Shown: positions 1 to 8,329, counted from the stretch's first letter. The stretch: 64,000 bases of DNA from Mycobacterium sp. IS-1590 (GCF_001500025.1 NZ_LQIW01000003.1:140021-204020), one strand, 5' to 3'. Notes: generated from the sequence alone by a model not told the origin. Translations and numbers: made by a program.

Positions 1-402
1 GAACTGCGCGTCGTCGAGGGCGGCGAGCGTCGGGGCGGCAGGCGCCAGCTCCCCGGATGCGATGTCGTCGAGCTGCATGTATTGCGCCCGTATCCCCGTG
101 GCCTGGTGCAGGAAACTGCGCAGGGTCCGGCTCATCGCCGCACCGGCCTCGGCGTCGGTGAGCTCACCGTGGCGGTGCCGAGCGGCGATGCGCTGCACGC
201 TGCGCGCGAACCGTCGGCGCAGCAGCCGGGCGTGCAGGGAACGCGCCAAGGGCAGGCGCCGGAGTCGCTGCGCCGGTAGTGTCCACATGAAAACGCCGAT
301 GTACCAGACGATTACCGCCAATACGAGTAGCGCCCCGAGCCACAACCACCCCGACGAGTACGGCATGGGCCCACCGACGAACCGCAACAGGTCATCCGGC
401 AC
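1..402 (-). CDS. Membrane-anchored protein of the MoxR operon (partial, runs off left edge)
   Basis: This reading frame opens with a GTG at 402 that overlaps the end of the DUF58 gene by 11 nt, and it stays open to the left edge, giving about 134 residues. After a short N-terminus there is one strongly hydrophobic segment (about residues 17-42), then a basic, Arg-rich cytoplasmic-looking region (QRLRRLPLARSLHARLLRRR). No stop is seen, so the C-terminus lies outside the window. Its place third in a moxR-DUF58-membrane protein run resembles mycobacterial MoxR clusters such as Rv3164c-Rv3162c, where the third gene is a small integral membrane protein. The function is unknown. An internal ATG at 366 is an alternative start. 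Confidence 0.6.
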   Translation of the reverse strand, partial: MPDDLLRFVGGPMPYSSGWLWLGALLVLAVIVWYIGVFMWTLPAQRLRRLPLARSLHARLLRRRFARSVQRIAARHRHGELTDAEAGAAMSRTLRSFLHQATGIRAQYMQLDDIASGELAPAAPTLAALDDAQF

Positions 403-1264
403 GGGCGAACACCTCGGTCAATGCGACGAGCCGGGCGCGGATCTCACTGCTGCCGCCGATCCTGGTGTGCGGGACCGCGCGGGCGGTCATGAACTCGTCG
501 AGGCGGTGCGCCCGGGCCTGTTCCGCCTTGCGGTACGCCGCGACCACCCGAGGGCCCAGGGTGGCGGTGTCGAGGACGAACCGGCCGGTGGACACGTCGA
601 ATCCGGCCCTGTCGTCGCTCGTGGCACCGACGGCGGGCATGTCGGAGACCGTCGCCCACAGCACGTCGTGGCGGGCGGTCATCCGGGTGACGGCGTCGGT
701 CAGCCGGTCGTCGACATCCGGTTCGTCGGACACCACCACGACCAGCATCGGATGGCGGTAATGCGTTGTGACGTAATCGAGTTGGCAGACGATGTCGCTG
801 CGGCCGGACCCGCGGCCGGCGTGACCGTGGTACCTGTGCAGCAGGCTTTCGATGTGGGTCTCGCCGCGCCGCTGCCGAATGTTGACGCAGCCGCGGGTGT
901 CGCCGAACACCATACCGATCTGGTCGGAACGTCCGAGTGTGATGAGCCCGAACGCCCCCAGGATGTTCATGGCCACATCATGTTTCAACTCGCCACTGGG
1001 GGTCAGGGCCGCCATGTTGCGACCGGCGTCGGCGACGAGCAGCAGCTTGTGGTGCTTCTCGGAGACGAACCGCTTGATCAGTACATGACCCGAACGCGCC
1101 GACGCCTTCCAGTCGATGTCGCGGACGTCGTCGCCGGGCACGTAGGGCCGCAGATCGTCGAACTCGAGGCTGCGGGTGTGCAACAGTGCGTAGCGGCCGC
1201 CTTCGAGCATGCCGCGGGTGTCGGTGCCGAAATGCGTCCTCGCCGTGGTGAGGTGTCTGCCCAT
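392..1264 (-). CDS. DUF58 domain protein (MoxR-associated)
   Basis: A 290-residue protein with the DUF58 signature: an N-terminal RSLEFDDLRPYVPGDDVRDIDW block (residues about 31-52; aromatic, Pro, Gly and Asp-rich), then a von Willebrand A-like fold beginning LLLVADAGRNM. Proteins of this family are partners of MoxR AAA+ ATPases, which are thought to act as chaperones in complex assembly or metal insertion; the DUF58 part may bind divalent metal. The ATG at 1264 lies 8 nt after the moxR stop, so the two genes are almost certainly co-transcribed. At 290 residues it lacks the N-terminal membrane segments found in longer DUF58 proteins. The substrate of the complex cannot be told from the sequence. 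Confidence 0.85.
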   Translation of the reverse strand: MGRHLTTARTHFGTDTRGMLEGGRYALLHTRSLEFDDLRPYVPGDDVRDIDWKASARSGHVLIKRFVSEKHHKLLLVADAGRNMAALTPSGELKHDVAMNILGAFGLITLGRSDQIGMVFGDTRGCVNIRQRRGETHIESLLHRYHGHAGRGSGRSDIVCQLDYVTTHYRHPMLVVVVSDEPDVDDRLTDAVTRMTARHDVLWATVSDMPAVGATSDDRAGFDVSTGRFVLDTATLGPRVVAAYRKAEQARAHRLDEFMTARAVPHTRIGGSSEIRARLVALTEVFARAG

Positions 1265-1272
1265 ACTCGGCC

Positions 1273-2274
1273 CTAGGGCACTCGAACCGCTTGCAGCACA
1301 GCGTCGATGATCAGCTCGGGGGTGACGTTCGCGCTGGCGGCCTCGAAGCCGAGGATGAGCCGGTGCCGCAGCACCCGGTGGGCGAGCTTGGCGATGTCGC
1401 CGGGGATGACATGTCCGCGCCCGGACAACAGCGCCAGCGCCCGCGCCGCGTTGCAGAAGGCGATCGTGGCCCGCGGGCTGGCACCGTACTCGATCAACCG
1501 GGCCATTTGGCGCGGCAGATATTGGTCGGGCTCACGGGTGACGGTGACCAGTTGGCTGGCGTAGTGCATCAGCGCGCCGTTCATGTGGACCCGACGCACG
1601 ACGGCGCGCAACCGGCGGATGTCGTCGAGGCCGACGACAGGCCTGCTGCGGTGGTCTTTGTCGTAGAGTCCCGCATCCATCCGGGACATCATCTCCACCT
1701 CTTGTTCGGGGGTGGGGTAGTGCACGACATCCTTGAGCATGAACCGGTCGGTCTGGGCTTCCGACAGCGGATAGGTGCCCTCCTGGTCGACGGGATTCTG
1801 CGTCGCGATCACCAGGAACGGCTCGGGAATCGGATACTCGGTGCCCGCGATGGTGGTCTGGCGTTCCTCCATTGCCTCCAGCATCGCGCTCTGCGTCTTG
1901 GCGCTGGACCGGTTGATCTCGTCGAGCAGCACGATGTTGGTGTGCACCGGCCCGAGTTGGGTGACGAACGAGTTGGTCGCGGACTCGTAGATCTGGGTGC
2001 CGATGATGTCGCTGGGGAGCAGGTCGGGCGTGCACTGGATCCGCCGGAACCCGCCGTCGATGGCTTCGGCGATCACGCGCGCGGCGGTCGTCTTGGCCAG
2101 CCCCGGCACGCTCTCGATGAGGATGTGACCGCCCGCGAGCAGGCCGATCAGCAACGACTCGCGTAGGTTCTCTTGGCCGACGACCTTGGCCGAGAACGCA
2201 TCGGAGACCGCGGCGACGACGCGCCGGGCCTCCGCGAGATCGCGCTGGTCGAGTTGAGTTCGTGCTGCGGTCAT
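1273..2274 (-). CDS. MoxR-family AAA+ ATPase
   Basis: A 333-residue MoxR ATPase. The Walker A region reads ESVPGLAKTT (about residues 54-63), Walker B is LLDEINRSSAKTQSAMLEAMEE, and the ATQNPVDQEGTYPLSEAQTDRF block is the typical MoxR sensor 1 and arginine-finger stretch. The C-terminal lid domain follows (residues about 230-333). I chose the ATG at 2274 (MTAARTQLDQRDL); an upstream in-frame ATG at 2328 would add 18 residues without family-like sequence. It leads an operon with the DUF58 and membrane-protein genes. Such modules are envelope or stress-related chaperones in other bacteria; the role here is inferred only. Confidence 0.9.
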   Translation of the reverse strand: MTAARTQLDQRDLAEARRVVAAVSDAFSAKVVGQENLRESLLIGLLAGGHILIESVPGLAKTTAARVIAEAIDGGFRRIQCTPDLLPSDIIGTQIYESATNSFVTQLGPVHTNIVLLDEINRSSAKTQSAMLEAMEERQTTIAGTEYPIPEPFLVIATQNPVDQEGTYPLSEAQTDRFMLKDVVHYPTPEQEVEMMSRMDAGLYDKDHRSRPVVGLDDIRRLRAVVRRVHMNGALMHYASQLVTVTREPDQYLPRQMARLIEYGASPRATIAFCNAARALALLSGRGHVIPGDIAKLAHRVLRHRLILGFEAASANVTPELIIDAVLQAVRVP

Positions 2275-2306
2275 GGATGCCTCTCGTCTCCGGCTGCCGG
2301 ATGCGG

Positions 2307-2324
2307 ATACCCGGGCCAGGGTAT
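2307..2324. promoter_or_regulatory. Palindrome upstream of moxR
   Basis: ATACCC and GGGTAT form 6-bp inverted arms around GGGCCA, 33-50 bp before the moxR start codon. The right-hand element on the minus strand reads GGGTAT, which is also the SigF -10 hexamer, but the expected GTTT -35 is only GTGT at 16-nt spacing. It could be an operator or a chance palindrome. Confidence 0.3.
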
Positions 2325-2370
2325 TCACACACCGCTGATCGGGCGAACAGCCGCGGAGAACGCGAGAGGC

Positions 2371-3621
2371 TTACGTCAGGAAGCGTTCGACATAGGGTGC
2401 GAACCGGGCCTGCAACTCGTGCGGGTCGAGTCCGAACATCTCCGGCGACGTCGCCACCCGTCCCAGCCGGCCCCGCTGGTGGCCCGCGAGGTATCCGGCC
2501 ATGGCGGCGCGGACATCCTCGGTCATCGGCTCGTCCGCGAGCGCGTAAATCGCTGCAGCAGTGCCCATTTCGTCGGCCATGAAGTCGTCGAACCGGACGT
2601 CGATCGAGCGCTCGGCTCCAATGACGTCGCGATCGCGGACCAACGCGGCCAACATGAGCTCGAGGCGATCGATCCAGCATGCGGCGATGTCCTCGACCGG
2701 TACCGGTGAGCAGTGCATGCGCGCGGAGTAGGTGAGCATCGCGAGCATCGACAGCACGACGGGGACCGGATCGCGGTGGGTCGCGATCACCACCGCGCCG
2801 GGAAACACCCGGTCGAGCACCGGCAGCTGCTCGAGGTGCTGCGGGGACTTGAGCAGCCAGCGCCTGCCCCCACGCAGGAATTGCAGCGCCTTCAGCTGGA
2901 GGGCCAGGTGTTCGTAGTGGGGCGTCTGGTCATGGGACAGGTAGTAGTCGCGCCACCGCGGCACATGCGCCAACGTCTCGAACAGCATCGAGCTGAAGTC
3001 GTTGGCCAGCAGCTGGATCTCCTCGTGCACGTGGTCGGTCGTCATCTCGTGCATCAGCGCGAAATGCGGCATGACCGCGTTCATGAACTCCACGGCGGCA
3101 TCCATCCGGCTGCGCCTCGGGTCCGGCTCGACACCGGCTTCCGAGGGCAGTGGGATCGGTTCGTTGCTCTCCCAGTAGGGAAGGGTGCGGAAGGTCGGTC
3201 CCGTCGCGAGCAGATTGTGCATGTGGGTGGTGCCCGTGCGGGGCAGGCCGGCGATGACGACCGGCGGGGCCAATTCGATGTCGTGGATCTCGGGATGCCT
3301 GGCCAGCAGGTCAGTGAGCAGCAGGCGGTTCTTCAGCAACTGCACCAGCTGGGCATGGAAGTTCACCACCCCGGCGTCGCTCAGCCCCGGAATCTCCTGT
3401 AGCGCAGCGAGATACACATCGAGTCGTTCGCGGTAATCGTCGGGGCCGAAGTCGTCGAGGCCGGTTTCCGCGCTGGCCTTGGCGTGCAGGGCGTCGGCGT
3501 CGAGCGGGCACTCGGGTGCCATCGCCGCCATCATGTCGCGAATCGGCTGGATCGCCTCCGGGAAGCGGGGCTCGGCGAGGTCGTCGAGGACAACGGGCGA
3601 CGCTGATGAGATGTCGGTCAC
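2371..3621 (-). CDS. Sulfotransferase family protein
   Basis: A 416-residue protein with the 5'-phosphosulfate binding loop AGLPRTGTTHMHNLL (PRTGTT at residues 127-132) and, further on, the ATHRDPVPVVLSM segment that corresponds to the 3'-phosphate binding motif of PAPS-dependent sulfotransferases. The family transfers sulfate from PAPS to hydroxyl or amino acceptors; in mycobacteria the acceptors are often lipids or glycans. The N-terminal 110 residues form a helical extension common in actinobacterial members. The ATG at 3621 is only 28 nt from the divergent TetR start, so the two genes share one tiny promoter region and the TetR protein is the likely regulator. The acceptor is unknown. Confidence 0.85.
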   Translation of the reverse strand: MTDISSASPVVLDDLAEPRFPEAIQPIRDMMAAMAPECPLDADALHAKASAETGLDDFGPDDYRERLDVYLAALQEIPGLSDAGVVNFHAQLVQLLKNRLLLTDLLARHPEIHDIELAPPVVIAGLPRTGTTHMHNLLATGPTFRTLPYWESNEPIPLPSEAGVEPDPRRSRMDAAVEFMNAVMPHFALMHEMTTDHVHEEIQLLANDFSSMLFETLAHVPRWRDYYLSHDQTPHYEHLALQLKALQFLRGGRRWLLKSPQHLEQLPVLDRVFPGAVVIATHRDPVPVVLSMLAMLTYSARMHCSPVPVEDIAACWIDRLELMLAALVRDRDVIGAERSIDVRFDDFMADEMGTAAAIYALADEPMTEDVRAAMAGYLAGHQRGRLGRVATSPEMFGLDPHELQARFAPYVERFLT

Positions 3622-3649
3622 AGATAGTTATGTTACTGTCAGTTTCGTA
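3622..3649. promoter_or_regulatory. Divergent promoter and candidate TetR operator
   Basis: Only 28 bp separate the start codons of the sulfotransferase and the TetR gene. A perfect short palindrome ACTGTCAGT lies at 3635-3643, within a wider TTAC-N10-GTAA dyad (3633-3650). No Shine-Dalgarno is evident for the TetR gene, so leaderless or near-leaderless transcripts are likely on at least one side. The TetR protein is the obvious candidate ligand. Confidence 0.5.
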
Positions 3650-4225
3650 ATGACGACGGAAATTGGCCGACCCCGCGACAAGCGCATCGACGACGCAGTG
3701 CTGAGCGCGACGGTCGACCTGCTCGGGTCCACCGGTTACGCGGACCTCACCGTCGATGCGATCGCCCGGCGCGCGGGCACGAGCAAGCCCGCCATCTACC
3801 GCCGATGGCCGGGCAAAGCGCACCTCGTGCACGAGGCGGTGTTTCCGCTCGGCTCGGCGACCGAGCTCCCCGACACCGGATCACTGGCCGGTGACATCCG
3901 TGAGATGGTCAGCCGCACGGTCGGCGTGCTCACCACTCCTGCCGCGCGCGCCGCGCTGCCCGGACTGGTCGCGGAGATGGCCGCCGATACCGCGCTGCAC
4001 GCCGCGCTGCTGGAACGTTTCTCGCACGTGCTCTCGCGCGGGCTGACCGAACGGCTCGACGCGGCGGCGGGCCGCGGCGAGGTACGACCGGAGGTGTCGG
4101 CCGCCGACGTCGTCGAGGCCATGGCCGGCATGACGTTTCTTTGTCTGATCACCCGCGGGGATCGCCTCGACGACGCATGGGTGGATCGAGCCGCCACTTT
4201 CATCACGAGAGGAATCAGCGCATGA
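3650..4225 (+). CDS. TetR family regulator
   Basis: A 191-residue TetR protein. The N-terminal helix-turn-helix spans about residues 10-56 (DDAVLSATVDLLGSTGYADLTV then RRAGTSKPAIYRRW). I chose the ATG at 3650 because homology to TetR proteins begins right after it and the upstream extension of the frame is antisense to the sulfotransferase. The variable ligand-binding domain follows. It is divergent from the sulfotransferase and overlaps the DUF1214 gene by ATGA at 4222-4225. That arrangement suggests it controls both its own operon and the sulfotransferase. The ligand is unknown. Confidence 0.88.
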   Translation: MTTEIGRPRDKRIDDAVLSATVDLLGSTGYADLTVDAIARRAGTSKPAIYRRWPGKAHLVHEAVFPLGSATELPDTGSLAGDIREMVSRTVGVLTTPAARAALPGLVAEMAADTALHAALLERFSHVLSRGLTERLDAAAGRGEVRPEVSAADVVEAMAGMTFLCLITRGDRLDDAWVDRAATFITRGISA

Positions 4226-5343
4226 CGCACGAATCCACTTCCGCGGCGAGCCGCGAATCCACTGAAGCGTGGCGAGAACTGCTCGACACCCTGGGTGGCC
4301 TGGACCGCAGCTTTCTCGAGGGGGACCGCGCTGTCTCCGACGACCGCCACATCGCCGACGGCTACCGCATGCTCGCCACCACGCTGGGCGTCGCGTTCGA
4401 CACCTATCTGTTCGCCGAGCCGAGCCGACCCGTGTGGATCGAGCTCAACACCCCGTTCCGCCGCGACCGCCGGTGGGGCGGGGACAACACCGACGCCTAC
4501 TACTTCATGTGCCCGGTCGACCCCAAACGCCGCTACCGCATCAGCGGTAACAAGGGCGACAGCGTCTACTTCTCGGTGACCGCCTACAACGAGCCGTCCC
4601 CCGGTGCGTGGTCGGATCGGATCGTGGCGCTGGTGCGCGACGACGACCTCGAGTTGGATGCCGACGGCAACTTCTCCTTCGAGTACGGCCCGACCGACGG
4701 CGGTGTGGTGCTGGTGACCCGCGACTACCAGGCCGACCCGCTGACGGGTCGCCCGGTGTCCTGGCACATAGAGGCGCTCGACGAGCCCGAGCCGATCCGG
4801 CACGGCGACGCCGAGACCGCCGCGGCGCTGCGGGCCAGTGCGGCGTGGCTGCGCACGATGTTCGCGATCGTGCCGCTGGCGGTGGGTGTGCGGGTCGATG
4901 ACAACCGCACTCTGGGCCATGAGATCTCGCAGGTGGCAAACCAATTCGCCGATCCGTATCAGGTTCCGGATGCGAACTTCGGCTGGTCTGCGCGCGACGC
5001 GTGCTACGCCTACGGCAGCTTCGTGCTCTCCGACGATGAGGCGCTCGTCGTCACGCACCGGCCGCCGGCATGCCGGTTCTGGAACCTCGTCGTATGGAAC
5101 CAGTTCATGGCAGGCGTCACCGACGAGAAGACGTCGATCAACGGCTACAGCGCGGTGCCCAACTCCGACGGTTCGGTCACCGCCGTCATCTCCCGCGGTA
5201 TGACCGCACACCCGAATTCCATCAGCACGGTGGACTATCCGCGCGGCAACCTGGCGTTCCGATGGTTCCTCGCCGACGCGGTGCCCGCCAAGCCGGAGGT
5301 GACGTTGGTCAAGGTCGCCGACGCTCCGACCGCCGTCACCTAA
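4222..5343 (+). CDS. DUF1214 domain protein
   Basis: A 373-residue protein whose C-terminal third (about residues 265-373: FWNLVVWNQF, SINGYSAVPNSDGSVTAVIS, then NLAFRWFLADAVPAKPEVTLVKV) matches the DUF1214 pattern; the N-terminal half is a beta-rich region. DUF1254/DUF1214 proteins are common in mycobacteria near lipid genes, but their activity is not established. No signal peptide is evident at the chosen ATG. It is translationally coupled to the upstream TetR gene by a 4-nt overlap. The gene ends at TAA 5341-5343, two bases before a large hairpin that it shares with the convergent menA. Confidence 0.75.
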   Translation: MTHESTSAASRESTEAWRELLDTLGGLDRSFLEGDRAVSDDRHIADGYRMLATTLGVAFDTYLFAEPSRPVWIELNTPFRRDRRWGGDNTDAYYFMCPVDPKRRYRISGNKGDSVYFSVTAYNEPSPGAWSDRIVALVRDDDLELDADGNFSFEYGPTDGGVVLVTRDYQADPLTGRPVSWHIEALDEPEPIRHGDAETAAALRASAAWLRTMFAIVPLAVGVRVDDNRTLGHEISQVANQFADPYQVPDANFGWSARDACYAYGSFVLSDDEALVVTHRPPACRFWNLVVWNQFMAGVTDEKTSINGYSAVPNSDGSVTAVISRGMTAHPNSISTVDYPRGNLAFRWFLADAVPAKPEVTLVKVADAPTAVT

Positions 5344-5345
5344 TA

Positions 5346-5398
5346 GCGATTTGTGCGTGATTTCGTTCGCTCAGCAATCGTTTTCACGCACAAATCGC
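5346..5398. repeat. Intergenic hairpin repeat, copy 1
   Basis: A perfect 15-nt inverted repeat: left arm GCGATTTGTGCGTGA at 5346-5360, right arm 5384-5398, around a 23-nt loop containing CGTTCGCTCAGCAATCG. The right arm encodes the last codons and the TGA stop of menA. It lies between the convergent DUF1214 and menA 3' ends and so could terminate both transcripts. A second copy with the same loop length and a nearly identical loop core occurs at 26560-26604. Confidence 0.8.
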
Positions 5399-6256
5399 GA
5401 GCGCCAGCGCGACCGCCACGGCCCACACCAGCATCGTCAACCCCGTGTCGCGCAGCACCGGGATGAGGTCTTTGCCGCCGCGGCCTCGGCGCACCGGCGC
5501 GGCCGCGCGTACCGCGAGCGGCAGCGCCACCAGGCCGACCGCCGCCCACGGCGTCGCGAGCATCAGCACCAGCGTCAACGCGAACGCCACGACCAGCAGC
5601 GCCTGGTACAGCAGCCGGGTGCGGGCATCGCCGAGCCGCACCGCCAGCGTGATCTTCCCCGACTCCTTGTCGGTCGGGACGTCGCGCAGATTGTTGGCCA
5701 CCAGTACCGCCGATGACATGCACCCCATCGCCACCGCGACGGCGACGCCCACCCAGTCGATCCGCAGCGCCTGGGTGTACTGCGTGCCCAGCACCGCGAC
5801 CAACCCGAAGAACACGAACACCGCGACCTCGCCGAGTCCGAGGTAGCCGTACGGCTTCGACCCGCCGGTGTAGAGCCACGCCCCGGCGATGCACACCGCC
5901 CCGACCGCGATCAGCCACGGGGCGCTCACCGCCGCCAGCACCACACCGGCGACAGCGGCGACCACGAGGCTCACCACCGCGGCGGTCAGCACGGCACGCG
6001 GACTGGCGACCTTCGACCCCACCAGCCGCAGCGGGCCCGCCCGCACGTCGTCGGTGCCGCGGATCCCGTCGGAATAGTCGTTGGCGTAGTTGACCCCGAC
6101 GATCATCGCGACCGCGACAGCCAGTGCGAGCAGCGCCCTCCACCAGCACGCGGCCTGCAGCCACGCCGCGGCGCCGGTGCCCGCGATCACGGGTGCGATC
6201 GCGTTGGGCAGGGTGCGCGGACGAGCGCCCTCGACCCACTGCGCGAATGTCGCCAC
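5384..6256 (-). CDS. menA: 1,4-dihydroxy-2-naphthoate polyprenyltransferase
   Basis: A 290-residue polytopic membrane protein of the UbiA prenyltransferase family. It attaches the polyprenyl tail to 1,4-dihydroxy-2-naphthoate to give demethylmenaquinone. The first Asp-rich motif is [15 protein letters not shown] (about residues 56-70) and the second is [11 protein letters not shown]; both bind the Mg-diphosphate of the prenyl donor. About eight hydrophobic segments are visible. The order menA followed by divergent MTA phosphorylase and galE-like genes matches the M. tuberculosis Rv0534c-Rv0536 region. The last codons (Leu-Ala-Ile-Cys-Ala) and the stop lie in the arm of the hairpin repeat at 5346-5398. 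Confidence 0.95.
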   Translation of the reverse strand: MATFAQWVEGARPRTLPNAIAPVIAGTGAAAWLQAACWWRALLALAVAVAMIVGVNYANDYSDGIRGTDDVRAGPLRLVGSKVASPRAVLTAAVVSLVVAAVAGVVLAAVSAPWLIAVGAVCIAGAWLYTGGSKPYGYLGLGEVAVFVFFGLVAVLGTQYTQALRIDWVGVAVAVAMGCMSSAVLVANNLRDVPTDKESGKITLAVRLGDARTRLLYQALLVVAFALTLVLMLATPWAAVGLVALPLAVRAAAPVRRGRGGKDLIPVLRDTGLTMLVWAVAVALALAICA

Positions 6257-6300
6257 GAGCGCCAGTCTCGCACGGCTGCAGACCGTGGCAGACTGAGCGC

Positions 6301-6525
6301 ATGGAGGACCGGCTCAGCAAGGCGGAGATTCGCAAGGACGCCGTGCAGGAGATCTTCGACTCCGGCATATCGACCGTCGGCGAGGTGGCGTCGATCATCA
6401 CCACCGCGGTCAAGGACGTCGCCAACGCGATCGGCGGCTTTGCGACCGACGCGTTCGAGATCCGCGACACCGTGCGGCGCGCGTCGCAACAGCTCGACGA
6501 AACCGACGACCAACCGCGCGCGTAG
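6301..6525 (+). CDS. Small conserved-looking protein between menA and MTA phosphorylase
   Basis: A 74-residue acidic protein beginning [22 protein letters not shown] and continuing with a mildly amphipathic helix ([36 protein letters not shown]). It has no signal peptide and no motif I recognise. The stop is 2 nt before the GTG of the MTA phosphorylase gene, and the start is 44 nt from the divergent menA start, so it is the first gene of the plus-strand operon. Codon use fits the neighbours. I do not know the function. The length, tight spacing and regular GC3 pattern favour a real gene. Confidence 0.6.
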   Translation: MEDRLSKAEIRKDAVQEIFDSGISTVGEVASIITTAVKDVANAIGGFATDAFEIRDTVRRASQQLDETDDQPRA

Positions 6526-6527
6526 CC

Positions 6528-7301
6528 GTGCTGGGAGTCATCGGCGGGAGCGGTTTCTACAGCTTCTTCGGCTCGGACGCCCGCAGCGTCACCCTCGACA
6601 CCCCCTACGGTGCGCCGAGCGCCCCGATCACCGTCGGCGCCGTCGGCGAGCACGAGGTGGCGTTCCTGCCGCGCCACGGAGTCGACCACGAGTTCTCCCC
6701 GCACACCGTCCCGTACCGGGCGAACATGTGGGCGCTGCGTTCACTCGGGGTGCGACGCATCTTCGCGCCGTGCGCGGTCGGCAGCCTCACGCCCGCGCTG
6801 GGGCCCGGGGCCATGGTGGTGCCCGACCAGCTCGTCGATCGCACCCGCGGACGCGCCGACACCTACTTCGACTCCGGTGGCATCCATGTCGCGTTCGCCG
6901 ACCCGTACTGCCCGAGCCTGCGTGCTGCGGCCACCCTGCCCGGCGTCGTCGACGGCGGAACCATGGTGGTGGTGCAGGGGCCGCGGTTCTCCACCCGCGC
7001 CGAAAGTCGGTGGTTCGCGAATCAGGGTTTCACCCTGGTCAACATGACCGGCTACCCCGAGGCGGCGTTAGCTCGAGAACTTGAGATGTGCTACGCCGCA
7101 ATCGCATTGGTGACCGATCTGGACGCCGGCATCGACAGCGGAACTGCCGTGCGCACCGTCGACGTGTTCGCCGAATTCCAACGCAACCTGGTGCCGTTCA
7201 AAAAGCTCGTGCACGAGGCCATCAACCAGGTGACGGTCGAACAGACCTGCACGCACTGCCTGGCGCACGACGGTGTCCGACTGCCGTTCGAACTTCCGTG
7301 A
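6528..7301 (+). CDS. mtnP: S-methyl-5'-thioadenosine phosphorylase
   Basis: A 257-residue purine nucleoside phosphorylase of the MTAP type. The phosphate-binding GGSGFY sits at residues 6-11, and PRHGVDHEFSPHTVPYRANMWALRSLG and VNMTGYPEAALARELEMCY are the family blocks for phosphate and purine binding. It cleaves methylthioadenosine (or a related nucleoside) to adenine and a ribose-1-phosphate, salvaging adenine and methylthioribose. The start is GTG at 6528, 2 nt after the upstream small gene. Rv0535 is the M. tuberculosis counterpart by position. It overlaps the epimerase gene by GTGA. Confidence 0.92.
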   Translation: MLGVIGGSGFYSFFGSDARSVTLDTPYGAPSAPITVGAVGEHEVAFLPRHGVDHEFSPHTVPYRANMWALRSLGVRRIFAPCAVGSLTPALGPGAMVVPDQLVDRTRGRADTYFDSGGIHVAFADPYCPSLRAAATLPGVVDGGTMVVVQGPRFSTRAESRWFANQGFTLVNMTGYPEAALARELEMCYAAIALVTDLDAGIDSGTAVRTVDVFAEFQRNLVPFKKLVHEAINQVTVEQTCTHCLAHDGVRLPFELP

Positions 7302-8329
7302 GAGTCCTGCTGACCGGCGCCGCCGGATTCATCGGGGCCCGGATCCACGACGCACTACGCGACGCCGGCCACGATGTGATCGCCGTCGACGCGATGCTGA
7401 CCGCCGCCCACGGCCCGGGCGTCGAACCACCTCCCGGCTGCCAGGTGGTAGATGTCCGCGACGCATCCGCGCTGGCACCGCTGATGACGGACGTCGACGT
7501 GGTGTGCCATCAGGCGGCCGTGGTCGGTGCGGGTGTCAACGCCGCCGATGCGCCCGCGTACGGCTCGCACAACGACTACGGGACTGCGGTGGTGCTGGCC
7601 GAGATGTTCGCGGCGGGCTGTCAACGACTGGTGTTGGCGTCGTCGATGGTGGTCTACGGTCAGGGCCGCTACGACTGCGCCGAGCACGGACCGGTCGACC
7701 CCCACCCGCGCACGCGCGCCGACCTCGACGCCGGCCTCTTCGAGCACCGCTGCCCGCTGTGCGGTGAAGTCGTCTCATGGCGACTGGTGCCCGAGGACGC
7801 GCCGCTGCGGCCTCGCAGCCTGTACGCCGCCAGCAAAACCGCGCAGGAGCATTACGCGCTCGCGTGGACGGAGGCCGTCGGGGGCGCGGTCACCGCGCTG
7901 CGCTACCACAACGTCTACGGGCCCTACATGCCCCGCGACACCCCGTACTCGGGGGTGGCGGCTATCTTCCGTTCTGAGCTTGAATCCGGCGATGTACCAA
8001 GGGTATTCGAAGACGGCGGGCAGATGCGCGATTTCGTGCACGTCGATGACGTGGCGGCGGCCAACGTCGCGGCCGTGGAATCCGCGCGCGGGGGATTCGA
8101 GGCGTTCAACGTGTGCTCGGGACGGCCGATCTCGATACTCGAGGTGGCCACCGCGCTGTGCGAGGCGCGGGGTGACGCCCCGCCGGTGGTCACCGGCCAA
8201 TACCGCAGCGGAGACGTCCGCCACATCGTCGCCGACCCCGCGCGCGCCGGCGAGGTGCTCGGGTTCTGCGCGGCGGTGGACCCGCTCGACGGGTTGCGCG
8301 AGTTCGCGTTCGCGCCGTTGCGGGCCTGA
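7298..8329 (+). CDS. NAD-dependent nucleotide-sugar epimerase/dehydratase (GalE3-like)
   Basis: A 343-residue extended SDR. The Rossmann GAAGFIG is at residues 7-13, the catalytic Ser lies in ASSMVVYG (114-121), and the YxxxK pair is Tyr176/Lys180 in YAASK. A short insertion before the catalytic Tyr carries a CPLC pair (residues 152-155), an unusual Cys-containing loop that may bind metal. The GTG start overlaps the MTA phosphorylase stop. By position it matches galE3 (Rv0536). The exact sugar nucleotide is unknown. It is followed without a gap by the alpha/beta hydrolase gene. Confidence 0.85.
   Translation: MRVLLTGAAGFIGARIHDALRDAGHDVIAVDAMLTAAHGPGVEPPPGCQVVDVRDASALAPLMTDVDVVCHQAAVVGAGVNAADAPAYGSHNDYGTAVVLAEMFAAGCQRLVLASSMVVYGQGRYDCAEHGPVDPHPRTRADLDAGLFEHRCPLCGEVVSWRLVPEDAPLRPRSLYAASKTAQEHYALAWTEAVGGAVTALRYHNVYGPYMPRDTPYSGVAAIFRSELESGDVPRVFEDGGQMRDFVHVDDVAAANVAAVESARGGFEAFNVCSGRPISILEVATALCEARGDAPPVVTGQYRSGDVRHIVADPARAGEVLGFCAAVDPLDGLREFAFAPLRA

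Noticed and set aside
3796..5211. Minus-strand open frame of 471 codons opposite TetR/DUF1214
   Set aside because: No domain signal; antisense to two real genes.
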